In this document: positions 41,001 through 53,000 of the stretch, in pieces | How the letters are laid out: each line of letters begins with the position of its first letter | Position numbering within the stretch: position 1 is the stretch's first letter | Origin: Areca catechu | Lineage: Eukaryota; Streptophyta; Magnoliopsida; Arecales; Arecaceae | Direction of reading: 5' to 3' | Length of the DNA stretch: 64,000 nt | NCBI GenBank assembly: GCA_021397845.1 | Contig: CM038042.1 | Location: 33,614,418-33,678,417 of the forward strand | Translations under genes and position numbers: made by a program | The notes under the pieces: generated by a model | The model's database searches: none | What the model was told of the DNA's origin: nothing | What the model saw: the letters and a program-made list of their open reading frames with translations, nothing else

Positions 41001-44000
41001 ATCCATGGCAATGTCTGGTACGGAGTACTGAAATCTCGGATTTAGATAGGAAGCTGCACATATATTTTAAGAATTAGTCAAGCGTACTTGTATGAATCTA
41101 ATTGATACTTAACTTTTAGGGACTTCATAAATTACTACGTACTTGCTAGATGCAAATTCGAACTCATTTGATAACTCCACCATCCATCAATGATCCGGAT
41201 ATACTCAGATGCATGTGATGGATCTGTTTCCTGGATCTTTTCCTTTATCCTTTGCATCATGAAATATAAAAAGCCCATCTAAGCATACCTCTCGGAGTCC
41301 ACAGCACGAAGTACCTTATATAGAGGCTTGATAGCCTCCATTACCTTCTCAGTTGCTGCCAGAATGTCTGTCTCGTCACTAAATTTTCACATTGCTTTTC
41401 TCAGTATTTGGCCTGGTATATCTACTCTGCTGCCACTCCTGACTGACAAACATCCGACGCAGCTCTGTTTTCTTGTCAAGAAAACTATCAAGTGCAATGT
41501 AATTAGTAGCAAACTGTGTGACCCCCGGTCTCAATATTTTTTCCTATAAAGCTCATCATCAATGATAAGATCCATGTATTGTTATATATAAATATGGTGA
41601 TAGACTGTGCTAGCTCAATAATCTCTTTGCACCCTGCGGATTTTTCCAATATCCATCAACATGAGGTCTATACAATGTGCAGCACAAGGGGTCCAAAAAT
41701 ATGCGACCGCTGCTATCAAGATCTGTCTTGTGGTCCTGTACTGTGATCCATTATCAGTGATGACCTGCACAACATTATGCTCTCCCACCTGATCAATCAT
41801 CTCCTCCATCAATCTGAGATATAACTGGCATCGTGCACCGGATCTGAAGCATCAATAGACTTCTAAAAAAAGTCTTTCCATCACAATAAATCAAGAAATT
41901 GATGATGCTCCATCCAGTAGGACCAGTCCAACCATCACACATCACCGTCAATCCATACATGGGCCACTTGCTCTGATATGAGGATATCCATCCTTCTAGC
42001 TCCTTATTGCTGACCAGAAGATGACCATAGATATCTCTCGATGCTGGAGGATCTACACTGTACCAGCAGCCTGTATAGATGAAATAGCAGAGCGATAATA
42101 TGGATTATCTGCTACATGGGCTGGGATATGATTGAAATGAAACCAGGAGGAGATGGCCCGCCACATATCCTTATCCTTTTTCAGCATTGTGTCAATCCTC
42201 TGTTGCTTGGAATTTTTACTGGAAAATGCATGTGGATCGATATTGGATGGTGGCTCCCTCTGGAATGTCCTTGGAAGACTTCTTTCTACTACCAAATGCT
42301 CCAACATGGATGTAATACGGTCGGTGCCTCTCCTGACGGGCTCTCTGACTGAGGAGGTCCTCCTAAACTATCTCTCTCCTGGAACACTAGCAGAAGCGGA
42401 TTCCGATCCTGACTCAAAAGCTGATGGCCCGAGTCGCTGTCTATGCCTGGCTACCTCCTCCTGCTTCCTCTGCTCATACAAGCTCGCCTGAATGGCAACC
42501 TCCATCTGTGCCTCATCAGAAGGAATAGATGCTCCGACTTCCTGGAATAATAAGATAGTTCTGCGGCTCTGCGGTCCATCTCTATCTTCTTCTTTGCTGC
42601 TCTTTTCTTCCCAGCTTTAAAATCAGCAAAGTGTTTTTTCATCAACTGACGGATCTCCTGTGGACACTGTCGACATGCAGATATATCAGGATAGCCACCA
42701 GCCAAGTGTTGCTTCAACCTTGTTACCTCCCACCTTTAAATTCAGTATTGCACCATTTACATCTTCAGTGATGCCGATCGAGAGCATCTCTCATGTAACC
42801 AGCCAATGTCCCGCTCCAGATCCTTTTTCCTCGATGGATCCATACCTGAATGTTTAAATTACATAGAAGGTCAATAATAATGTTTATTCATTAACACTTT
42901 ATTAACCTAACTTTAAAATTTAATTTATTTTTAAATTTTTTATTTAAAAAAATAAAGAAAAATAAAAAAAATTAAATTTAGATTCATGTAGGATTCTATT
43001 ATACATGCTACATATATTTTTTAAGATCCTAAAAATGCAATAAAAGTCAATTTTTTTAATTTAAGATCTACGGCACTATTCATGATATGCATCAAAACTT
43101 GAATAAATCGACATGAAATTTATAGTGAGAGTAGCTTACGAGCCCTAGATTAATAATTTATAATTACAATTTTTTTTCTATTTTTTTAAATTAATTTATT
43201 AATCAAAATTAATTTTTGAATTAAAAAATTATATACTTAACAAAAAATCAAGATTTTAGTATCATTGTGTAGATCTATCATAGATCTACCACATATTCTA
43301 AAATCATAGTCAACAATAAATTTTGACAGCATTTCTTAATTTTTTTTTTGCACGGATTTTAATAAAAAAATGATACGAAAGAGGGAAATATGAAAAAGAA
43401 AGGTATACGTACCTTGATTCTACCTTTCTTTTCGACTTCTGCAGGTTTGATTGGGTTGAAAAGGATCAAAGAATTTTTTTTTCCATTTTTCTTTTCGCAA
43501 CTCTACAGTAGAGAGCTTTTCCTTTCTTAAAACCCAAGGTAGCCCCCCTCTCAAAGCACGTCACATGGCTACAATAGCCATGTGACAAAAACAAAAAAAG
43601 CCCCCACCGGCCCCCTCTCGCCCGTACCGAGCCGAATCGGCCGGTTCGATCCCGTTTCGACCGGTTCAGCACCGGTTCGACCCGGTTCGGTGCGGTAAAC
43701 AATTTTTTTTAATTTTTAAGGGGCTTTTTCGATTTGTATGGTCGAACCGTGCCGGCCAGCCACCGGTCCGGTACGCCCCGAACCGGTTCGGCACGGTTCG
43801 GAAAACCCTGCTTTACCATTATATCCAAGAATGTAGCTAGTCCACTCTTCATGTCTTGTACAACCATTATTCAAGAATCATCATCCTTCTTGTTGGGCAG
43901 CAAGACATTCCTGCAAAACAAATTAAGTGGATAATTTTGGTACCCAAATTTTCTTGGATCCTTTTCGGTTAATGATGATGATGGTTCCGTTTGGAACCCA

Positions 44001-47000
44001 AACTTTTCTTATATTACATTGATATGATTTATGTCCAAAATTACCACAACTAAAATATATATATTAGAAGCTGGAATAAAGAAATTTTTAAAAAATTTTG
44101 TTGTTTTTGAGGATTATACACCAAACTAGCTTTGTTGAAAACTGCACATTGATTATTCAACAATAAACTCAAATTTTCAGAACTCAACGTGAATTTTTTA
44201 ACAAAAGGCTTGACTTTATCAAGCTCATCTTTAAATTTTCTATTTTCCAACTCAAGATTTTTGTTCTTCTGTATAGACTCATTATTTGGATCAAAAACCT
44301 TGGGTTTCTTTAAAATTTCTATTTCTTCAATCAAAGCAATTTTCTCATTTGAAAATTTATTATATTTATTTTTCAAATCAATATTTTTTTTTCTATTTTT
44401 TAGAAAGATCATTCTTTTCATTTTCTGAAACAACTTTGACTTTTAACTCTTTGTTTTCATTTTCAAGATTATTGTTTTCAAAAGATAAAGAATTAGCATG
44501 CTCTTTCTATTTTTTGTGCTCTATTTTAACAATTTGAATTTATGCATAAGATCATCAAAAGCATCTCTAAGCTCTTCAAAAGTAAAGTCAAGTTCAGAAT
44601 CAGATTGTATCTCATTTGCTATTAGACAAAGATTGGCTAACTTTTATATTTGTTCCTTTTCGTAACTAGAATCTTCACTTTCGCTCCATGTAGTCATCAT
44701 TGCCTTTTTCTTGTATTTTTTTTGCCCTTTTTTCTCATGAATCTTTGAAATTTATGAGCCAAAAATTCGATCTCATCTTCATCTTCACTTTCTTCCAACT
44801 CCTCTCACTTGAAGACTCATCTGGTGTAGTGGTTTGAGGGCAATTATCTTCTTACATCAGCATCCACTTCCTTTGGCCATAAGTTCAACTCTAAGTCATG
44901 AGTGACCAATGAGCTCCTTCAAAGATAAGGTTTCTACATCTTTTGCTTCTTATATCGCAGTCATCTTTGGATCCCAAGAAGTTGGCAAAGACTTGAAAAT
45001 TTATTAACAAGACCAGCATTAGATATTACTTTGCCAAAACTTCTCATTTCATTAATAATATTAATAAATCTAGTAAACATATCAGATATAGATTCATAAT
45101 GCTGCATTTTAAATATTTCATATGTATGTACAAGCATATTAATCTTTGTATTCTTCGCTTGATAAGTACTCTCATGAGTAACTTTAAGTGTCCCATATTT
45201 TTTTTACCTATTCGCATGTGGAAATTCTATTAAATTCACTATGATCCAATGCACAATAAAGCAAATTTATGTTTTGGCATTAAGCTTAGATTGCTTAATG
45301 TCATTCTCATCCCAATCATCTTCAAGTTTGGAATGGAAACATCATTAACCAATATTAAGAAATATATGGACCTTTAACTATTATTTTCTAAAGATAATAA
45401 TCAATAGATTGAATATAGTTGCGCATGCGAGTTTTCCAATACATGTAATTAGTGTCATTGAAAAATAGTGGTCTAATACTAATACCTACAAGGGTTGCCA
45501 TTAGATCTTTGACTCAAGATCATGAGATCTATACGCTGAGAACCAAGCAATCCAAAAGGGGGGTAAATTGGGTTTCAAAAACTTTTGCAAGTATGTGCTA
45601 ATTCAAAAACAATTTAGGTGCTAGTGATTTGCAAGTGCTTGTGTGCTATTCAAGAGTATGCAACGGAAATAAATAAGTAAATGCAAAGTAAATAAGTGCA
45701 AATAAAGAAAGAGCAAGCAATCACAAACACAAGGACATATAGTTGTTCAGTGCACACCAAAACACCTACATCTACTTCCAAGCTTCCCTTGGAAATCACT
45801 ATAATCACACTTGATTACAGCTGATTAGTTTTTCGGGCTCACTAATCAAAATCTAACTTGTTTTCACTGGGAACACAAGTCAAAACCCCTTTGGTTTTGC
45901 GGGCTGACCAATAACCTAGTTGGTTTTGCAGGCTGACAATAACCTAGTTGGTTTTACATGCTCACCAACAACCTTGTTGGTTTTTATACAAAGGCTAACC
46001 AACAATCTCAAGTTGGTTTTTCACAAAGGTTCACCAACAGCCTTAATAAAACAAGTTAAGTACAAGTAAGAGAACACAAATAAAGCTTTCTAAATAAAAG
46101 CAAATCTGTCAATGAAGCTCTTGAATGATGATGAACTTGTCTTCAAGTTGTTGAAACCTCTCTTGATGCTTGAAGATGTGGACTTGAAGCTCTTCTTGAA
46201 ACTTGAAGCTTGAAGGCTCAACTCACTCAATAATATGAATCCTTAAAGATTTTCAATTTGATCTTCAAAGAACTTTTTAATTCATTCAAAGAATTACTTC
46301 CCTTTGAGTTTGGTGATGTTAAATAGTCTTTCAATTCTTAAAAATCTGTTTATAGCCATTGGAGAGGAGAAAATAGCCGTTATAATAAATTGGGAAGTTC
46401 TGCACTTCAAAAAACTAGCCGTTACTATGCTTTCAAACCTGCAAGTGTCGACATTTCAGACCATGAGCTAACACTTCAAACCTGCAGGTGTCGACACTTC
46501 AGTCCATGAGTCGACACTTCATCTCCAAGTGTCGACATTTGACCAGAATCCTGAAATTTGCTCGTTTTGTCTTCTATTTGGTCTCAGGCCTTGAGTCGAC
46601 ACATGAGTCAACACCTCGAGTCAATACTTGGCTTCCATAAGTCGACACTTCAATGTGCCAGCTGAAATTTTCTCTACGTATCAGCCCAGACTTCTATGAG
46701 TCGATACCTTGAGTCGACACTTGACCTGACTAGTGCTGAAACTTGTCCAAACTGTAATTTTGAGCTCTTCAAGATCTTCCTTATGTTCTAAAGCCCATAT
46801 AACTTAAAATTTAATAATTGAAATGGCTTCTTCAACAAGATGGCAATCTTTCAACATTGATGAGTATCTGAATCTAATAAACATTTTTAACACACATTAG
46901 TACTCATATATACTTAAATGTTTGTTATTCATCAAAATCAAGACAGAGTCAACAGTCTAGGAACCAAACTATGTTTTGTTAGGAAAGTTTGAAGTTAGTT

Positions 47001-50000
47001 AATTTTAGTAGTTTTGGCTTTTATAAACTTTTCCTTTTTGAGGTTTTTTTAATTTTATTAGGAAAGTTAGTAGCTAGGGTTCTTTAAGTTAGAATATGAT
47101 TTGGAATCCCTTATTGGAAAGTTGAAGAAAAGAGTTCTCTTGTCATCGAATGCCATACCGGGCCAAACAACCTAGTGCACCTCATATCATACCAGTCTCA
47201 TACTAGTATAGTATCTTGTACCATATTGATACTTGGTATGCCATCTTATATTGTATTGAGCCATGTACTGATACTATATTAGGATGGTACTGATATGGGA
47301 TTGGTACTGAAACAACAAATCTTATCTCTTGTACTAATAAATATCTCTGTTGGGGCACTCTTATAATCTTACTTAAGATACTTGAATTATTGATTAATGA
47401 GAATTCTATTGTGGAAATTATTTGTCCCTTGCCTTCTCTCTATTGTTCTCTCCTCCATTTGATGGTTTCCTAGGGTTTGCGAGTTAGTGTTGTGAGAGCT
47501 GTATACTTAGAATGGCTGGCCAAGGTGGTATTTGTTGGTCTTGGAAGAGAGTGATCTATCCTGCTCATCTTCCAACTACCATTTGCCTATTCTAACACCT
47601 CATGTCATATGTGCCATAGTTGGATTTCTACCTCCTACAATTGGTTGTGTCAACATACCCTTGCTCTGAATTTTCAGATCAAGTTCAACACCTCCTAGCA
47701 TCAAGCAGATTCATGTGCTAGATATCCTCTAACACAATCATGAGTTTGCTTTGAAAACTGTTTAAAGTTATATTTTTGTGTTTTGTTTGCTGATGCCCTC
47801 TGCCCATGAATGTAACTCTAAATGGTTTGTGAGTAATATTTTTCTTTGTTTCAGGTAATATTGTGGCCCTTTTGCATTCATTCTTTAGCAACCTTCCACA
47901 TGAATGGCTGGAATCAACACATACAGTCATTAAGCACCTTCGCCCAGTTACTTCTGTTGCAATGCTGAGAATTGCTTTCCGGATAATGGGCCCATTGCTA
48001 CCTCGTTTAGCCTTTGCTCGCCCCCTTTCATGAAGGTACATAAGTTATTTTTTCAAGCATCTTCATATAGAACATTTGACTTTGGAGCATGTAGTTCAAA
48101 AGAAATGAATTTACTTGTTTAATCTCTTTGATCAGATGTAGCCAGATTCTTTGTCATAATGCAATGTTACAACCTCATAATCTACTTCTGAAATAATTTC
48201 TACTTGTAACTGTCTTTAGTCTTCTTGCCTCACAATGTCTTTTCATGAAGTTTTAAAATCTTGATAAATTTAAAAACATAAATATGATAGATTCTTCTAC
48301 TAGAGCACATAGAAATTTAGTTACTTCAGGTTTAAATTGCATATCTGCATTCTCATTTGTTTGATGCTCTACGTCACTGTCAAACAATGTCCAACATTCA
48401 TTGATCTATTATGGCAATCTGTCTCTGTCTGAACTTCAACATATCTGCTCACTTCCACTAAATTGAGCCTCCATATAAAATCAATCCAGGCAAATTTTCC
48501 ATTTTCACGTTGTGCATATGTCAAGGAAACTTTTTCTGTGGATATGGAGTGTTTTTTTTGGTCGGCATGTTATTGTGGTAGGTACATTGTCTCCTATATG
48601 TTACAAAGTCAAATGGTTAAGGTCATAGATCAATACACATGCAAATGGCAAGCAGACCAATATGGTGGAGGTGTGACAAACAAGAAGGCATGGCATTTTT
48701 CACTGGCTAGCAAACAAAAGAGAACATGAAAAGATGAAGTCCGCTGTGTGTGTTGTGTTTAGTGATGTTTTGCATAGTAGTGTGAGACTTGATGGATAAA
48801 TCATCATGATGGAGTTGGGGACATGTTTCTAATTGAAAATCAGAATGATAACTGTTGTAAAACACATGGTCGTCAATCTAAGGGTGATTCAGTCATGCAT
48901 ATAGCGCAGAGAGATTAACTGGTAAGATAACTGTCCAATAATCATGTTGCAGACATAAGTTAGTTCAAGTGTTAATCATCATGTAGAAGCTTAAAATTAG
49001 CTTTTGGAGTCTAAAGAAACTGGAATATTGTGGTTGTGTACCTGTGGTGAATAAATTATGTACCATTCATAGTATGCTTCAGCTTCTTGTAGAAGTCAAT
49101 CTACTGGAAGTCAATGTACTGATGGAGCATTGCTGGTTGTAGGTTTACCTTAATGAATACTCTATTACAATGGATCAGTGAACTAACGAAATTTTTATTT
49201 TTGCTGGGTTATATCTTGATAGATGTATCTGAATAATGCAATATACATAATAGACTATTATTTTGACAACTAAAACACACAAAAGGTGATACTTTCACAT
49301 CATTTCTAGTGTTTATCTTGGGTTATAATTTGCATTTTGGATTGTTGTTTGATTAAAATAAATGTGTTAAAGCTAAATGCATTAAATATATTACAGGAAT
49401 GGACCATCTATTGAGTATCAATACCAATCATCACCTAATGAACTAACAAGTACAGAAAAGTATAAATTAGTTAAACGCACCTATAGGTCCACAGACAGAA
49501 TAGCTGGTGTCATAATGATCATTATCATCATGGTGTGGATGTGAATACTTCTGCTGCAACTGTGGATGCCTCATCCGCAAATTATTGTGTATCTTCCAGG
49601 ATGGCCATAACAATGCCCAAAACTTCTGAGTAGTTCAACGCAAGATGTTTGGCTTTGGCTCAAACTGCCACTGTGACCGAAGGATCATGGTATCTTGCAG
49701 GGGCTGCAAGCATATCATCCATGTCTGTTCCCTTGTCCTGAGTGATAAGACTATCAAATATAAGAGCACTACCAGCTACATCAGAGCCTTCAGCTGCTGC
49801 TTTGCCACCTGACATATGCTTCTTAGTGATCAGGCATCTTTGGAAATAGATAGGCATCTTCACCATGTTGATCAACACTCACCCAATGATTAGATGACTA
49901 AAGAAGCCAGATTAAGTTGGATAAGCATTGAACTCATACTTGACATACCATGTTAGATGATGTCAGAGGGAAATAATGAACTTTAGAAAAGCTCTTTTTA

Positions 50001-53000
50001 TGAAAAAATAAGCATCTAGTTTTCTAGGGTGTCGCACTTACAAAGGTTGTTCAGTTTCTCAAGGTCATTCCATGAATTTCTTATTGCTAAGGGCAATAAT
50101 CAAGAAAGAGCAATAAGAGAGCTGGCCTCTATACAATGCATGCCGGCCGTGTGCTATATATTGCTTGGCACTGGCGCATACCAAAGTAATAGACATGAGC
50201 AATGACTGGTATACTTACTACAAACTTTACCCATCATTTCCAGTTGAAACTCTGGTGCCCCTAAATACCCCATCATTTCCAGTTGAAACTCTAGTGCCCC
50301 TAAATAGACATAATCGGTCCCAACAGTTTAAATGCTCAATTTTTTCCATACAGATGTATATATAATGATTAGAAAAAGTAAGTTACATTTCATTCATTGT
50401 TAGAAATAGAAAGTAATGCAATGTAAATAAGCTTCCCATATTTATGCCAACGTACAAGTCTCCTGTAGCACCTAGTGTATGCGCTATTACAGTGCCTTTT
50501 TAATCTGTAAGCATACTCAAGTGTCCCCTTCGTGGATTTAGTATGAATTCCAAGTGTAATTTTGTTGTTAATGTGTAATGCAAGCATTGTTATGTTATGT
50601 CGGATGGTACTGAGCAATTGCCTAAAACCATGCTTGCACATCTTAAACAACCAAAACAAATATCATTGTTGTCCTAGATTTTCTTGAATTGTTTGAAGCA
50701 AGGTCTACAATACTAGAACTGGTACTGTGTCATCCTGTCATTGCATGAAAAATAAACTAGAGGGGGAGACAGGGAGGGAGGAGAGAGATGCCAGGAGAGA
50801 GAGAGAGGGCAAGGTCTACAATCTAGAACTGGTACTGTGTCATCCTGTCGTTGCATGAAAAATAAACTAGAGGGGGAGACAGGGAAGGGAGAGAGATGCC
50901 AGGAGAGAGAGAGAGGGCTTGGAAGCTTTCTCCAATGGCCAACTGTTTCGAATGAAAAGGTTCTGCCATTTTTTTATTTTTTATTTTTGGCTTCCTTAGG
51001 TGAAGTTGGCACATGGTATGCTAACTTCACTTAAAGAAGCTAAAAGATATTAAAACCCTTTTTTTTTTTTTGGCTTCTTTAAGTAAAATTGGCACACCAT
51101 TTCTTTAAGTGAAGTTGGCACAGTGTCCTAACTTTCACTTAAAAAGCTAAAAGAAATTAAACCATGAAATTTTTTTGGCTTCTTTAAGTGAAGTCGGCAT
51201 ACCATTTCTTTAAGTGAAGTTAGGACATGGTGTGCCAACTTCACATAAAGAAGCCAAAGAAAAAAATAAAAAAAAAGGCCTAAGCCCCTATTTCATTTGA
51301 AATAAAGCTCAGCTACTGGAGGAGAGGTGGGCTTCCGAGTTCCCCCTTCTCTCTCTCTTCTCTCTCTCCCCCTTCTATTGTTGGTCTCGTTTTTCTTGCT
51401 AGAATTGTCTCAGTCAACTACTGGTACAACTTGGCATGCCCTGAACCAGGTAGTTCAAGATAGTTCTGCCATCCATGGTTTGAAGACTATTTTGATTGTT
51501 TAGAACCTATTCTACACACTATCAATGTTCTTAAATTTGTTTTTAATTTTTTTAAAAAAGAATAAAGTAGTGTACTAAAGACTTTCCTTTCTCTAAATGT
51601 TGTTCTGTTGCTAGCTACCAACCGGCACATGCAGAATGCAAGAAGTTGTAATCTTTGCATTTAGAGTACGATACATGTATTATAAAACCAAGAGAACACC
51701 AGATATTCAAGTGAGAGGCTATGCACATTTTAAAATTCATGAAGGGGCAATATCAAGGATCGTTGAACCGATATCGGGATCCATACCGATTAGCGATCAG
51801 TATGGTATGGACGTACGTACTGTACCAGTATTGTACCGACCTTGAAAAATTGAAAAAAAACTGTCTTCCTCACCCCTCTCAAGCAAGGATCGCTAAAAAC
51901 GGAACTGAACTGAATGGGCCGTATTGGTCTAAACCGATCCGTACCGATCCAGTTCAGGCCAGTTTTTATGGTTCGGATCCCGAACCATTTTTTAAGATTG
52001 AATTGTATCGGTTCTTGATCGGTATGGTATGGTACGTCTCATACCGGGCGGTATGGGACGGTACCGTTAACCCTAGACAATACTTTTTTAAAAGGCCTGG
52101 ATTGTGGCTAGTAGTCACAAATGGGTGATGCCTTTCTTAACAGTTGTAAAAGACCAAAGTAGTCCTCATAAGCTGTAGGACTCTAAGACCCTTCTGTTTA
52201 GCTTCTCTTATGAAGGAAAGGTTGGGGCAAGAATGTTTTTCTTTTACAAATATAATAAGGAAATTCTGGCTAGTCTGTTATAATAAAATGGTAGTTAGTG
52301 TTTAACTAGAATTTATTGCAATCTCTTAATATATGCGAGCTAAATTATTAGATATGTTGACTGTTCACTGCTGATTATAGATTCAACCCAGAGCAAGGAC
52401 TTCACAGTATTTTACAAAATTTCTCTTTTTTTCTAATTTGAAATATATTTTAATCACAGCTTGATTTGATCCTTAACTCTCGGAATTTGTAAAGTCCTCG
52501 TCACACTATTCCCTTTCTCAGAAAATCTAAAGTTCATACTGATGAATTCCTCAATTCTCTCCTCTCAAATAAATATTAAAATTCAACTTTTAACCTAATT
52601 ATTCATGGTTCAATCCTTGGATTAGATTATTTAGCCTGGTTAGGTTTCATTGTGACTTAGGGGGTGCGAATGGGCTAAGTTTGGGCTAGTCCAGAACTTG
52701 AGCTTGGTTAGTTGTCAAGCTCAAGCACAACCTAACATGAACGTAGCCTGGGGACTTAAAGCCTGAACCCAATCAAAACAGGGTTCATTTTGCATGCCAA
52801 GCCAGATCCCAGACAAATTCAACCAATTGTGTAAACCAGGCCCGGGCTTGGTATTTTTGGGCTTTATTTTCAGGCCAGGCATTTTCAGCTCAGGATATGT
52901 CTGCTCGTAGTCCATTTGATGGCACTATTATACCTCTGCATAAAGGCTGACAATTGAATCAAGCTGCTCAAGTTCAGCTTACCAATTCTGATTAGGCTCT

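Larger units (their letters stand above)
38993..43810 (-). mobile_element. Large hAT transposon, copy 2 (minus strand)
   Basis: A 4,818-bp element has perfect 8-bp target duplications CTTTACCA at 38985-38992 and 43811-43818. The ends are CAAGGTTCCCGGTACC and, inverted, CAGGGTTTTCCGAACC. The GGTACC-rich end is the 3' end and the GAACCG-rich end (about 43600-43810) the 5' end of the minus-strand transposase gene, as in copy 1. It interrupts the gag of the copia element and carries an internal perfect 109-bp duplication. Confidence 0.95.
36524..46954 (-). mobile_element. Ty1/copia (SIRE-type layout) element, pol-less, split by a hAT
   Basis: Two direct LTR copies (36524-38105 and 45545-46954) bound a minus-strand element. 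The minus strand shows LTR start TGTTGACTCTGG, a gag ATG just inside the right LTR, gag C-terminal and zinc-finger/linker regions, and at the left the TTTTGTCATCATCAAAAAGGG tract usual just upstream of the 3' LTR in SIRE-like copia elements. After removing the 4.8-kb hAT insertion only about 6.6 kb incl. LTRs remain. No integrase or RT is seen, so most of pol is deleted. A clear 5-bp TSD was not found. Confidence 0.82.

Noticed and set aside
36519..46959. 5-bp target duplication for the copia element
   Set aside because: GTCTA after 46954 has no match before 36524, and the exact left LTR limit is uncertain.
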